A stretch of 64,000 nt of DNA from Trachythela sp. YZ-2020 (GCA_016169945.1 JADLSH010000358.1:2451001-2515000), one strand, 5' to 3'; counted from the first letter of the stretch, positions 1 through 11,858 are shown. Notes: generated from the sequence alone by a model not told the origin. Program-made: numbers and translations.

Positions 1-410
1 ATGGTGGATTGTGATTGGGAGGCGGACTCTAATTTTGTCGCCATGGGAGCGTTTAATTCCTCGTAACACAAGTTGCAGGCGTAACATTTTGTGCAAATTT
101 AACTGGAAACCATGCCGAATGTGGTAGTGACGAACTGCTGCTAAATATGTTTTTATGGAAGGATATTTGATAGATTTTGCAAGAAATGCGACAAATTCTG
201 TCAACAGCACTTCGTCAGCTGGTATACACTGGTCAATATTTTTTCTCTTGTATAACTGGATGAATGTTATAAAGCGTTTTTCTCCAGAACTATAAGTTTG
301 TTGTGTTGCAGATGCTAGAGATAAATTTATATAATGTTGGATGTCCTCATTCAGAGAGTCATTACAGTTTCTGGAATTTGGCAGGGACTGGTATCTGCAT
401 CCGGAGCCAA
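1..410 (-). CDS. Tyrosine recombinase N-terminal region (DIRS-order), partial
   Basis: This minus-strand frame has no stop from about 410 to 1. It reads as the alpha-helical, core-DNA-binding N-terminal domain of a tyrosine recombinase: SATQQTYSSGEKRF, then VAFLAKSIKYPSIKTYLAAV, then LRGIKR and RVRLPIT, in the spacing known from DIRS/Ngaro recombinases. The catalytic Arg, His-x-x-Arg and Tyr would lie beyond the window start. It is shifted one base relative to the RNase H frame and overlaps its stop codon (about 351), an arrangement seen in DIRS-like elements, though here a mutation could also explain it. The protein would resolve and integrate the circular DNA made by the RT. Confidence 0.72.
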
Positions 411-845
411 TTGTCGAAACCTCTGAAATTGAAAACGAGAAATTGCATCGGCTATGTCATTGTGTTTACCAGGAATATGCACAGCGTGGATGTATATATT
501 GTGCCGCAAGGTTAGGAGTGTTAGATGACGCAGTAAGTCCATAACCCTGGGGATTCGGGAACGTTTAGTATTAATAATGGTCACCACAGCCTCATTATCG
601 CAATGAAACCTAACCCAGTGGTCCCGAAGGAGGTCACCCCAGATATGACATGCTACAACTATTGCAAAGAACTCCTGCCAAGATATACTTATACCAGGCT
701 GGCCTAGTCTTTGATTTGGTTTCCATGCTCCTGAAACCACTTCTTCCCAAAAATACCCCCAAACCCCAATGTGCCAGAGGCATCAGTATGTAGCACTAAA
801 GTATCAGAGTCATGCCACTCTGAAGACAGAAAGAAATTTGCCCCA
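351..845 (-). pseudogene. RNase H domain of the DIRS-order element
   Basis: The start of the domain reads LVLHTDASGTLGFGG, containing the first catalytic Asp. After a one-base frameshift near 690-700 it continues with SWQEFFAIVVACHIWG (catalytic Glu), FHCDNEAVV (Asp) and HIPGKHNDIADAISR (last Asp). This motif set is the RNase H fused behind RT in DIRS and Ty3-like elements; the WQE and HIPG..N..ADA.SR pattern is typical of DIRS/Ngaro. It would degrade the RNA strand during cDNA synthesis. The frameshift makes this copy inactive unless it is a sequencing error. Confidence 0.75.
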
Positions 846-846
846 T

Positions 847-1744
847 TCAGTTGGAAATAAACTTCTTCCACATTTCAAGATCTTGGAAGAAACCAGAATT
901 TAGCTTAATGTGGTGATGTGGTTTCTTGATGTTTCTAGTTAGAGCAATCATGCGTTGTAAGAAGGGCCGCCCAGGGGGCACTACTTTACATGCAAAGTTT
1001 AGGGTGCCTATTAAAGACTGCAATTCTTTTAGAGTACAGGACCGTCTATGTTGAAATTGCTCAAAGATGGCATGCAGCCTCTCAATTTTGTCTCGAGGTA
1101 GACTGGCTTTCATGTTTACAGTGTCTAATAGGATGCCTAAAAACTCAAGTACTTGCGAGGGGCCTTGTGTTTTCCCTGGAGCTATTGGGATCTTAATGCT
1201 TTCAAAGGTAGATAACATTTTTGTTAAACTTTGTTGACAAACCCCGTCCAAAGGTGGTGTAACTGCTGGGGGCTCAATGAGAAGGAAATCATCAAGAATA
1301 TGACATACAAATGAGATGTTACAGTTATGGAGTAGGATCCATTCAAGTGCATCTGAAAGTCGGTTAAAGATGGATGGGGCACTCCGTAACCCAAATGGTA
1401 GAACCTTATCATAATAATACTTCCTCCCAGCACATGCCTAACAGCTCATAGTCATCTGGATGGATTGGGACTAGCCTAAAAGCCGATTCAATGTCGGTTT
1501 TAGCCAGGAAGCAGCCTGAGCCAAAACGCTGAATACCCTTGATAGCATCATCTATTGTGATATACTGGAGACTAAAATCTTCTTTCGGAATGCTATGATT
1601 TATGCTGGTTGAGCCTGATTTCGGATAAGACAAATGAAAAATTGTGCGGAATTTGCTTGAATTCTTTTTAGGTACCAAGCCAATTGGTGAAACCTGAAAA
1701 TTCTGAAAGGGGGGAGAGTCAAAAGGGGCCAGCCAGGCGGCCAA
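847..1744 (-). pseudogene. Reverse transcriptase of the DIRS-order element, frameshifted
   Basis: The fingers and palm are recognisable in order: VSPIGLVPKKNSSKFRTIFHLS, GCFLAKTDIESAFRLVPI (motif A Asp), then after a one-base shift near 1425-1430 DKVLPFGLRSAPSIFN (motif B), ILDDFLLIEP (motif C with the Asp pair) and LEFLGILLDT. The connection-like part contains LKELQSLIGTLNFACKVVPPGR, which matches the same region of the Gag-RT protein at 51.4-53.4 kb. Both frames are otherwise open, so the damage looks recent. Catalytic residues for DNA synthesis are present. Confidence 0.8.
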
Positions 1745-1959
1745 GAGAAACTTCAGTTGCTAAATTCGAGGAAACAGTTTCCGGATTGGCAAAAGCAGTA
1801 GGCAAATTTTTTGAAAACCTGGGGTGCGTTGCCCTGAAAACCTATGTGCACACCATGAGTAAAAACGTTACAAAGCTCTGAAACAAAATTTTTGTCTGGA
1901 TGGCCAGACAGAGCTTCTTCTAGGTTGTGAACAGAAACAGGGTAGGTAATGGTATTACT

Positions 1960-2640
1960 TCAGTCACGTTTTGATCTTGAAGTTTTGTGACCTCGTTTTG
2001 AGATTTGCTCATTATCCTCAGCTTGTGTGGATTTGAAGGAGGGGCAGAGATACCCTGGGTGTGGTTGATTGCACCTGTTACATAGGTGGCGGTATTGGCA
2101 TGACTGCCGGGAACACAGACCCATTCGGTTGAATTCATGACAAGAGCCTCCTCGTTCGCCCCCTGAGGAAGCCCGGTTTTGGGGTCCATTGGCAAAAATT
2201 GGATATTGTCGTGCAAGCATATCCGGTGCTGTGGTAAATATCATCAGCCAAAGTTGTTGATCAAGAATGGACCAGTCGAGACTAGGGTTAAGTGCGGCTT
2301 TACATCGGAATTTGTGGTCGTATATACACCAACCCAGGCCCCGGTGAGTTTGGGCAGCATGGCGTATCAAACTCATATATTGATAAGTTCTTGGGCCCGA
2401 CCGGGAAACTGATGGGTCATAACGCTCATATACGAGGTGTACGCGGTTGTCCACTGTTCAATATCGGTGATTCTAGCGGTTGGCTGAGATGCCTTTTGGC
2501 CTTAATCACCGTGTTCTCAAGCGTTAAGATTATGGGCTCATCGGATTGGTTGCCCATCGACATGTTTTTAGGTAGAAGTTTAGCTAAGTCAAAAACTCAC
2601 CCGACTGGATTTGCTTGACGTATGTCGCAGGAACCTCGTG
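1960..2640 (-). pseudogene. Gag-like region with Cys/His zinc cluster
   Basis: A minus-strand frame (1960-2454) carries a CCCH-type run (CHEFNRMGLCSRQSCQYRH) followed by a zinc-knuckle-like CNRCNQPHPGYLC and a basic tail ending in SKRGHKTSRSKRD. The same knuckle pattern (CNRCDGEHAGLYC plus basic tail) occurs in the Gag fragment at 6745-7026. Upstream sequence to 2640 continues in another frame toward the N-terminal Gag part, so the gene is broken. The likely role is nucleic-acid binding in the retrotransposon particle. Family identity rests on position and the repeated pattern. Confidence 0.6.
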
Positions 2641-2696
2641 GAAGCCATTTCCGTAGGGAATTCGCTGTACTGTGGCGTTGGTCGACTGATTTGCAG

Positions 2697-3182
2697 TTAG
2701 TGTGGAATATTGCCTTCGCGCACTTCGCGTTCGTCTAGGATGACTGGAATGCTGTTGGCCGCGTTGCTTCCACTAGCACAAGACGTCGAGTTTAACATTG
2801 CTTGGACGGCAGCCCGGGCTGCGTTGGACGCTATCTCGGCCGCAGCTTGTTCAATACAACGAGAGGCTATCGACTGAATTTGTGCCTGCTGCGCTTCTGA
2901 AAGAAGTTGTTGCGATTCCATAGGCAAGGTTAGTGATTCCGTAGGCGCTGGTTGCGAGTCTTCGTTTGTAGACACGCGTAAATTCACGTTAGTTGTGGCG
3001 TGGTGTTGTAAGCGAGCAACTAACGCATTTCGACGTCCATGTGTTGGTAGTCCTTTCTCGGCGCACTGTCTTCGAAGACTTGTAATGGTATTAACTACAT
3101 TATGTCTGATGTTGGAAACGTTATTGCTTGACGCACTTCCTTCATTTGCATTTCGTATTCTTACGCGTCGAACTGGAGGCAT
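2697..3182 (-). CDS. Gag N-terminal region with SAP-like motif
   Basis: The frame opens at an ATG giving MPPVRRVRIRN. A SAP-like helix-extended-loop-helix follows (about residues 35-60, LRRQCAEKGLPTHGRRNALV), a motif that binds AT-rich DNA. Next comes a Gln/Ala-rich helical stretch (QAQIQSIASRCIEQAAAEI, NAARAAVQAM) that may oligomerise. The paralogous fragment at 6745-7662 has the same start (MPPVRR) and the same helical stretch, which supports this start codon. The protein probably packages the element nucleoprotein. Confidence 0.6.
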   Translation of the reverse strand: MPPVRRVRIRNANEGSASSNNVSNIRHNVVNTITSLRRQCAEKGLPTHGRRNALVARLQHHATTNVNLRVSTNEDSQPAPTESLTLPMESQQLLSEAQQAQIQSIASRCIEQAAAEIASNAARAAVQAMLNSTSCASGSNAANSIPVILDEREVREGNIPH

Positions 3183-3662
3183 AGCGATGAATTATTTATA
3201 AGCAATAGATGAATAAAAGTTTCGCAGCTTTGTAACCTGTAGTGTGCCTCGTTGGAACTTTAGAACAAAGTGATCTCTTGCGAGCATGCTTTATCTATTG
3301 TATTCATTTTCCTGGTTTATGATTGGTTACAATTATGTCAAATTAAGCAGGTAACATTCTGATTGGTTGTAGGAATTTTGTGTCATCTGCCGTGCACGTG
3401 CACAAATGATGAATACAAAGTAACCTTTGATATTTCAGACATGATATAAACCAGGTGACCTTTCATCACCATCAGCCGCATATTTTAGTTGTGATAACAT
3501 GAAACTGTAATCAGACCCCTGAGTTATATAGCATTGAAATTGCCATTTGCCAATTACCGTGAGCATTGCTCCATTAACTTAAATTTATATTTTTGCATAT
3601 AAATTGGCTTTAAATTAATGTTTATATCTACACTCCCCCCTTCACCACCGCGTCAGCGTTGT
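3183..3662. other. AT-rich spacer, nothing recognised
   Basis: This stretch lies between the Gag start codon at 3182 and the BEL/Pao remnant. It would contain the 5' end of the DIRS-order element, but I see no terminal repeat, TIR or coding motif. Confidence 0.4.
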
Positions 3663-5103
3663 TCAAAGTCTGCGAACAGTATCTGCCTTGATAGGTGCCT
3701 TTCGTCTAGCTGGTTTCGATGATTCAATTGTTTCATTCCTTTCTTCGCATAATTCCTGCTGATCATCAACTGCGTTATTCACTTCCAATGGACACAGTCT
3801 TTGAATTGATCTTCGTAGGGTCGTATGAGATCCATTCTTTGACACTGTTCTTAGCACAGCTCCTCTTGTTTCTCCATCCCTACTTTTCATCAACTCTTTA
3901 ACTTCTGCAAGTCTCCATTTCGATCTCGGTAGTCCATCATCCTTTATCAATAATAGGTCGCGAATTCAAAACTCCTTCGACTTCGGTCAGTACTGTCATT
4001 AATTCCTCATAACTCAGTTGAGCTCGTCCTAGAACTTTGCGTAAACTTTGCTTGACAAATTTAACCATTCGCTCATAGTAGCCACCCAACCACGGCGCTT
4101 TCTCAAGAATAAATTTCCAGATGATACCAATATTCTTTGCAAATTGTCGTAAATTTTGTACTTCAAATAGTTTGACCAGTTCTTTGTTCGCTCGTTTGAA
4201 AGTTTTGGGTTGTCCGATGTTATCGTGGCCGGTGTACCTCGTCTTGCGCTGAATCTCCTTAGACATCGAGTGAAAGCTTCGGTAGGGAGGTCAGGCGTCA
4301 ATTCTAAGTGAAGTGCTCTAGATGTCGCACACGCAAACAGACAGATGTAGGCTTTCTTCGTATCCTTTCCGTGACCGTTCATTTCCTTTACATAAACTGA
4401 ACCGGCGAAGTCTACGCAAACGTGGGTAAATGCAGCTGTTTCTGTAACTCTCATTTCGGGTAGTTGAGCTGGTTGTGGTGGCCGAAAAGTAGTACCTTGA
4501 ATCTTCTCACATATTGCACACCGTTGCAGAATTTTTCGCACGAACTGTCTTCCCTTTGGGATCCAATAAACACTTCTAACTTCTGCTAGCGTTTCCTTTA
4601 TGCTACCATGATGTACTTTCTCGTGACACGATTCAACAACAAGACTGGAAAGTTTGTGGTTTCGTGGTAGTAACATTGGATGTCTGGTTTCCTCTGGCAG
4701 TGACGCGTGATCCAATCTTCCTTTGCACCTCAGGATGTGTTCTATATCCTTGTATATCCCAAGTTGTTGTTTCAGGGTTTCGTAGTTCGGCTGCTGTTCA
4801 AGTTCTCTCTGACAATCTCGAATCCAAGTGTCTCTAGCTTCTGTAATCTCTGCTACAGTCAGAACGATGTTTTTTGGACATTCGTAATCACTGTGTTTTG
4901 CCTTTAGGACCTTGATCAATAATCTTTCACAGGTTGATGTTCTTGATAGACATAGTTTCTTTAACAAGGTTCGTAGCTGTAGTGGTCGACGTTGCTTTAA
5001 CTCGTAGTTCCTTAAGACATTCTTCTGACGGATCTTCGGTTTCTTTTATCTTCTCTGACATTGGATAACTCTGTGGTGACTCCTTTAACCATGTAGGACC
5101 GTT
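3663..5103 (-). pseudogene. BEL/Pao retrotransposon Pol remnant: integrase and C-terminal domain
   Basis: Minus-strand frames give, in order, a GPTWL motif, an H2C2 zinc domain (CHEKVHHGSIKETL ... CAICEK), the integrase core with HVCVDFAGSV (first Asp), ATITSDN (second Asp) and APWLGGYYERM (Glu), and the Pao C-terminal domain (DUF5641-like) around IKDDGLPRSKWRLA and RSIQRLCPLEV. There is a one-base frameshift just after TSDN (about 4205), another near 4930-4967 and a third before 3950. Protease, RT and RNase H are missing: homology stops at 5103, exactly where a hAT-like terminus begins. The product would have inserted the element cDNA; this copy is dead. Confidence 0.82.
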
Positions 5104-5125
5104 CAGGGGCGGATCCAGGATTTTT
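5104..5125. repeat. hAT-like terminal motif truncating the BEL/Pao remnant
   Basis: CAGGGGCGGATCCAGG starts exactly where BEL/Pao homology ends. It resembles hAT-type transposon ends that begin CAGGG(G/A)(C/T)GGATCCA; the MITE at 54489 begins CAGGGATGGATCCA. I could not find a matching inverted end downstream, so this may be one end of a larger decayed element covering part of 5.1-5.9 kb. Confidence 0.4.
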
Positions 5126-5955
5126 CGTACGTTAGTCAAAATTTTCGTTGGTACACAACCGGGAGGGGGGATAATTTTTTCCGGGGTGGTAGCGTTCCGA
5201 TTTTTTGGAGCGGTGGTGGTTATTAGTTATTATGCTGAAAGGCTGCCACTAAATCTTTTTTGGATTATTTCCGTAAATAAAACGTGATGTGCAAAAATTA
5301 CTGTTTCGCCCAATATCAGGGCTCATCAGCATACCTAGGAAACACATAATAACACATAGCGAGCTTGTGATTCCGACATGGACAGTCCTTATTTAAAAAG
5401 GCCTAAAGGAGCAGACTGGTTTTAAGGCGCCAGCACCCGCCTTTATATAAATATGAATCTCCGTTTCAAATATTTATAGTTTAAACAATAACACAATCTA
5501 CTGTACATGATATCAGTATTAAAACGTGATTTATTGTGGTGATTTTCGACTTGTATTTACAGAGCAATATGTGCGCGTGAGGGAATGACACGCTGGCTAT
5601 GTTTATGAAATTTGCAATTTTTGCCGCATATTACTGCGGTCGAAACCCAGCCGATTAGGCAAACTGTACATAATATAGGCATTAAGGCATTTTGTTTATG
5701 CTTTTGGTTTTTCATATTAATCGCCTAAGGTTTGGATATATATTATCGACTTTGACCGAACCAAGATATTCTTATATAAATATGATGTATTTTTGACTTG
5801 ATGTGTTGGACCCAGTGGTTGGACCCATGGCATGGTGATGATGTAATACGATCTCAGATGTGATGTAAAATTGTTAACTTGACTTTACATACAGTACTTA
5901 ATTGTCTTTTCGATTTGATAAGCACCTTAATGTATTTTTTCTGTATATTTTTCAG
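5126..5955. other. AT-rich spacer, possible decayed DNA transposon
   Basis: No coding motif is seen. The left edge carries the hAT-like end described for 5104. The right edge is a pyrimidine-rich acceptor-like tract ending in TTTTTCAG immediately before the PHD exon. Confidence 0.3.
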
Positions 5956-6070
5956 TTTTATGATCTGTTGCGACAAATATAACACTTGGTACCATGGTGG
6001 TTGCATTGATCTTACCGAAGAAGAGGCAGAACTCCTTGAGAATTTTTATTGCGATGTGTGCCAAGTGTGA
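5956..6070 (+). pseudogene. PHD-finger terminal exon (partial zinc finger)
   Basis: After an acceptor-like TTTTTCAG, a short plus-strand frame reads CCDKYNTWYHGGCIDLTEEE then NFYCDVCQV and a stop. The Cys-Cys, Trp-Tyr-His, Cys and final Cys-x2-Cys order is the second half of a C4HC3 PHD finger; PHD fingers usually read histone-tail modification. The first Cys pairs would lie in an upstream exon that I cannot find, because the 5' flank is repeat-derived. It is probably an orphaned 3' exon; PHD fingers also occur at the ends of some transposon proteins, so a mobile origin is possible. Confidence 0.55.
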
Positions 6071-6244
6071 TGCAACCTTAGATATAGGAGGTTAATGCTC
6101 CAATTCGGTTAGTTAATATTCAAAACAATTCAGAGACAATAAAGTACACACAATGTTGTGGGAGAAGGGTTGTTGGGGGGAAATGCTCCGATTATACTTT
6201 AAACTGAGGCCAAAGTGTCACCCACAGACTCATTGTTTAAACTA

Positions 6245-6525
6245 ATTAATGTCCTCAGGGGGTATTGGTCCCCATGTTGGACTCTAGCGTAATTGATGTC
6301 CTCAGGGGGTATTGGTCCCCATGTTGGACTCTAGTGTAATTGATGTCCTCAGGGGGTATTGGTCCCCATGTTGGACTTTGGTGCAATTAATGTCCTCAGG
6401 GGGTATTGGTCCCCATGTTGGACTCTAATGTAATTGATGTCCTCAGGGGGTATTGGTCCCCGTGTTGGACTCTGGTGCATTTAATGTCCTCAGGGGGTAG
6501 TGGTCCCCATGTTGGCTGCAACATT
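6245..6525. repeat. Six tandem copies of a 47-bp unit
   Basis: GTCCTCAGGGGG recurs at 6251, 6298, 6345, 6392, 6439 and 6486, exactly 47 bp apart. Each unit contains GGGGGTATTGGTCCCC, so each transcript copy could fold a short G/C stem. Copies differ at few positions, mainly in the spacer TCTAGTGTAATTGA versus TTTGGTGCAATTAA, in an alternating fashion. Confidence 0.9.
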
Positions 6526-6744
6526 CAATAGTGTTCATTAAGGAGTTTGTATATATCGTTCCTACAATATTTGGTTACGGGCAGTAGGCAATTTTTATTT
6601 TTTATTTTTTGAAAATCTAGGTGCCCTCTGCCCTTCATCCCTTAAATTAGAACATAATTGTGAAACAAGCGTTGGTTCGGGATGTCCCGCTAGAAAATCT
6701 CCTACTTTAGCTAAAAAATAGGTGATAGTGGTCTAACTACATTA

Positions 6745-7662
6745 CTATCGTTTATCTTGGTTGGGATGGCGCTGGCTGCCGGATGAATGAACTTTTTCTT
6801 TTGTTCTATGTGCTCGGGGTCTTTCATCATCTGGACAGTAAAGTCCGGCATGCTCCCCGTCGCAGCGATTACAGATATACTTATCGATGTCCGTAATATT
6901 TGTGGTGCACTGAGTGGACGGCTTAACTTTAATGATAGAGTTTTCGAGCGTTAACATAACAGGCTGTTCGTCTACTCTACTAAATACATTTCTTTGGCAA
7001 AAGTTTAGACAGTTCGGAAAACTCACCCGACTGGATATTCTTCACATATGATGCCGGTACGTCGTGGAAAGACTGTCCATATTATGGAAGACGGTTGGTA
7101 GCAGGAAGACTCGGTAGAGAGGAATGCGGCGCTTCGGGCTCGAACCTTTGGAACATTGGCGTCGAGATTGGTGTGGTGTTGTTTATCGACGAAGGCTCAG
7201 TGCTTAATTGTTGTGGCTCGTTCGTAGGGACTGGCAACGGCGCACTTGCCATGGCTTGCACTGCATCGCGAGCGGCGTTTGTGGCGATATCGTTCACCGA
7301 TTGTTCAACCGTCCTCGCGACGATCGATTGGATTTGGGTCAACTGAGCGTCGTTTAGCAGAGGGCTTTCGCGTGGCACGCGAAAGCGTGGCACAGATGTT
7401 GTCTCGAGTGCTATTTGCTCGTGTGCGATTTGCTCGCGTGCTATTTGCTCGCGATATCGACAATCGTCTCGGCTTCTGTGGCGGTATTGTTCGACGAAGA
7501 CGTTAAAGCATGTTGTTGCAGTCTCGCGATCAATGTGTTTCAACGGCCGTGGTCAGACAGTCCTTTGTCTAAGCATTGTTGTCGAAGCTCGTTCGCCGAT
7601 GGCTGAATTGCATTCTCTGCGCGTTGTCGTGTAGCGACGCGTTGGCGTCGAACAGGAGGCAT
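6745..7662 (-). pseudogene. Second DIRS-type Gag fragment
   Basis: From the ATG at 7662 the frame begins MPPVRRQRVATRQ and continues to a SAP-like segment (LRQQCLDKGLSDHGR), mirroring the Gag at 2697-3182. After a shift, 7082-7543 carries the shared helical stretch (QLTQIQSIVARTVEQ, NAARDAVQAM), and 6745-7026 carries the zinc knuckle CNRCDGEHAGLYC and a basic tail. At least two frame changes separate these blocks. There is no RT downstream; sequence below 6740 leads into unrelated DNA and the 47-bp repeat, so this is a truncated copy of the same or a sister element. Confidence 0.68.
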
Positions 7663-9293
7663 AGCCCCGCAGAAGTATGTCCAGGAGTTGCGATATATTA
7701 TAACGAGTGAGCGCAGCGAACGAGTGAGATATCATGTTCAACACGAGGACAGTCTTTTCAAACAAAATAAAATAAAATATCCATTTTCATAAATTCAAAA
7801 GCGAATGTGAGATTATCAGTTTTATCAGTGCTCGAAATCTCTATAAAGCACTATGCTTTATATAATAAGACATAATAATTTTATTTCTAATCTTTTCAAC
7901 ACAGATTAGTAAAAAGCGCAAATTTGACAAGCTTATCTCTTCTGAAACAATTGATGGGGGAAAACTGAGAGAATCTGCAAAGAGGAAGGCGGATCAACAT
8001 ATTCTGATACATATCGAAGGAAAGGACTGTATTGCACTTGAGGTAAAGTATCATACTCAATGTTACAAAAAATACACCAGATGTGTGACAAACACTGAAG
8101 AAAGCGAGAGTGACGTACAAAGTGACAGTAAGTTCGAACGTTCGTTTAATATCTTCAGTGAGGAGTTTGTGATGACGAAAATTATCAAAGGTCAAGAAAT
8201 TTACGATATGGAGAGAGTGAAGGAAGAATTTGATAAAACTGTTCCACGCGTTGAAAATTTAGATGCATCAAGCTACAAAACGTTTCGCTCGAAAATAAAT
8301 TGAAAAATACATTCCCCCAGCTTGTATTCCATAGCATTAGCAATGGCGGTAAGACAAATATCGAGCTGTTCAAACTTAGTACCTCTCCTAAACGGCTTTG
8401 GCCATTGCGTATCCCTCTCATCAACAATGGAATATGGCACTGCGTTAGCGCAGTTGTCGTTAAATACGTCAAATGTTATTCCGAAAGGGTTTATAGCAAA
8501 GCGTCACGTTAATATTGTTTATGACAACATCGATTTTGGGGGAGAGGCTGGAAAACAAACCCACGTAACCAATGGCATCATCATCCAACAGGTTACCTCA
8601 CAAAACAACGACGACAACAATATAGAGACAACAGTGATAAGAAAACCCAACGATCGCTAAAGGTGCCTGACATTACTTTAAAGCCTTACAACATTGGAGT
8701 GAAAAAGACACCTGCATTTAACATTCCTGATAGCATCGAAGATTACGTTGAAAATGAGAAAACAAATATTTCACTAAAAACTGATCTAGCATACGAACTG
8801 GTAAAGATGTATAATCATTCCGAAGAAAGCCCCCTTCCAGGATGGACTGGATTCAACACGATACTTAATGAAACTGAAATACCAAAATAATCAATCTCCC
8901 TGTCATCGATAATTCTCCCACTGAATACTCAACTATAAACGCAATCCTCGAAAATGGTGTTGACATTGCAAACGCCCTACAATTGGATCATATCGTAATG
9001 GTATTTGACGAGGCCGTATGCTCGAAGATGCAACAAGTGAGGTGGAAAAGCGAGATCTTTTACAACAAACTGGTCTTGCTCTTAGGAGAGTTTCATACCA
9101 TTATGTCCTTCCTGTCGTCAATATCGAAGCTATTTGAAGATGCAGGGCTGAAGGTAAAGTATGTTAAAAATTATATTGGAGAATTTATAAAATTAGTATT
9201 CACCGAAGTAAAATGTATATGATGACGAATACAATTTTTCGTTTGTTTATGTGTAGGATATACTGATCGAGACGGGAATAGTGAGTGAGGGAT

Positions 9294-9393
9294 CCATCAA
9301 AGGCACACAAAGGATGCATCAAAGGCACATCAAAGGGATGCATCAAAGGGATGCATCAAAGGGATGCATCAAAGGGACGCATCAAAGGCACAC
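9294..9393. repeat. Short tandem repeat, 13-bp unit GGGATGCATCAAA
   Basis: About six to seven imperfect copies of GGGATGCATCAAA and relatives lie within an intron or spacer of the broken PIN-like/CXC gene. Each unit contains the palindrome ATGCAT. Confidence 0.85.
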
Positions 9394-11858
9394 TATATAA
9401 TAGGTCAGTGTTCTGCCACAAAATAATGCATGAAGCGTTCCAGCGTCTTCGATTTGAGACCTTTCTGGACAGCTTGGATGTAACTGAACAGGAAAAAATT
9501 CGAACGTTTGTAGAAGCTATGGCTTTCCAACGCAACAATACAAAGACAAGCTTTTGAGTCAGGAGTTTGTGAGACTATATGTGATAAATACGAATCATTT
9601 GTGGAAGAAACATCGCAAAAATAAAAAACATTTGAATTTTCGAGTATATATCTTAAAATGACAGATACATGTGAAACTCTTAATACAAAAATGTAACTTA
9701 GGACCTGCTTACAAATATATAAAGAAACCCGGATAGATTAACGGGAGGATTAATACAGGCAGCCATTCGGTTTAGAGCCAAGGTTAAGATTCAGGTCTGC
9801 AAATCAGAGTTAATGTATTCAATGTTCTTAAATGACACAATTGACGCCGTTTTCCTCTTCAGCCGTGCCATATAAAAACGTGGCGTATTTATTTGTTCCC
9901 TGGGCACTCGAGTAGAACTAATGATTTTTAAACAAAAAATGTGCTACGTTTCGCTACGGTACGGCTGAAGTGGCAACGGCCTTCAGGAGGAGCTGAATGC
10001 CATCCTGCTCTTTGGTTTGTTTAAACCATAAGTAAATATTACTTTTTAATGTAGGTATATTGTTGACGTTCATCCGTGTAACACGGCAGATCGATTGGGA
10101 GCTCCATTTATCTACATTCAGGCAAATGCTTCTCTGGTTTTTTGTTTCTAATAAGATTAACTATACAAGATACGGAATAGCTTACTGGTTGGAAATGACG
10201 TCTTTGTATAAAACACACCCAGGTATGGCGTAAATTCAACTTGACATGTCAAGAAATTTCGCCATTCAGCGTCAAAGTCATCATGGTTTCTCTGCAGTTG
10301 CATGCGACCAAACGATAGAACAGACAGTAAACCATGATGCAAAAACTAAGGGAGGCTTGATTGGTTTCACATTGAATCGTGCTGTAGTGCATCGATGGCT
10401 TCTTTCACAGTCGGAGAGAGCGGCGATAACCAGCCAATGCAAGAGCTTAGCAGGAATGGAGTGCAAGCCAAGGTATGGCCAAACAACACTCGTAAAAAAA
10501 TGCACATTGCGATTTCAATGATTTTTTTTGTTTTAGAAAACGTCAAGACCTCGATTCTACTAAATGCGAGCGCTACGAGAAGTCGGTAGAAAATGTAATA
10601 ACCACCGTTTCGAATATGCTAAACCCGTTTGACACAGAGCAAAAGAGCCTATACTATCGTTAGCAAGTGGATTTGTCGTTGATGACAATGTTGTTGATAG
10701 TTTACTTGGAGTAGAACAGATTGGAGAGGATCAATTTTTAGATTTTGTTAAAAACAATTTGACTATTGAAGAACCAGATATCTTCCAAACAATTTAAAAA
10801 AAACAAGCTTCCCACAATCCAAAATAATAAAGCAGGGATTAAACTCAGTGCCTGCAAAGAAACTGGACTCAAAATGAGTAGAAATTTGTTTGCAAGGCTT
10901 TTGCTCGTTGCTAAAAGCCGGGACATTGATTTGCAAAATGTCCTGTCTTACTGCCTTGGTGCATATCCCTTATCACTTGCCTCCGTAAGTGGCAGTCTTT
11001 TAAAGACGGCAAAATAAAAATTGGCGGACATACTGGAACGTGAAAGCGGAAATCCCTAACGATAATGCATTCGTTGTAGATGCCATGGCTGTTGTGCAGT
11101 GCTTGAAAGGAAACTGGAAAACCTTTGGTGATTTTGCGGATTCAGTTTTCAATTTCCTCATGAATTTAGCTCAGGATTGTCGTGCATTAAGACTAGATTT
11201 TGTCGCCGACGGATGTCCTGCTCTGAGTATCAAGAAGACTGACCGAACAAGACGAGCTACACAAGGAGTTCGACGAGTACACATCTATGGCCAAGAACAA
11301 AATATCCCTAAGCAGTGGAAAAAATTTCGGAGTTCTGGAGAGAACAAAGAATCGTTATTGGAATTCTTCATCAGACATTGGAAGTCATACAAGTCATGCC
11401 AGTTTGCTTCTGTTTCTGTTTTGTATGCAACATCGAAGGATAAATGTTATACATACCATCCCAATCGACGATGGAGATGACCTTGTTAGAACAGCTCGTT
11501 TCCACCCCTCGATAGCAACCATGAAGAGGCAGATACTCGCCTATTGTTGCACGCCAAGCATGCCGCAAGCACGTATGACACAGTGATAATCAGACGTCCT
11601 GACACTGATGTTCTGGTTCTTTGCACTACCATGCAACAGTTGATTGAGGATGTTTATATGATGACAGGCTCAGGAAACAAATTTCGTTGTATACACATTA
11701 ACACAATTTGCGAAGAACTTGGTGACAACACATGTAAATGTTTGTTAGGTTTTCATGCATTTTCAGGTATATTGTAGAACGGTGTTGATGATATGAATAA
11801 TTTGTAAAAAAGTAAATAATTTCAAACAGATCTTAACAGATATTAAAATATTTAAATA

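Larger units (their letters stand above)
1..3182 (-). mobile_element. DIRS-order retrotransposon, defective, cut by window start
   Basis: Reading on the minus strand, Gag-like, reverse transcriptase, RNase H and tyrosine recombinase regions follow in the order typical of DIRS/Ngaro elements. The recombinase runs off position 1, so the 3' end lies outside the window. At least two frameshifts are visible: near 1425-1430, between the RT motif around LGMCWE and the following YYYDKVLPFG, and near 690-700 within RNase H. No long terminal repeat is seen, as expected for tyrosine-recombinase retrotransposons, which integrate through a circular intermediate. A related Gag lies at 6.7-7.7 kb and a related Gag-RT at 51.4-53.4 kb. 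Confidence 0.8.

Noticed and set aside
303..544. Plus-strand small open frames near the window start
   Set aside because: Antisense to the RNase H and recombinase frames of the retrotransposon.
9840..10000. Inverted repeat around CTTCAGCCGTGCC / GGTACGGCTGAAG as a MITE
   Set aside because: The arms match only in short patches and no flanking duplication is visible.
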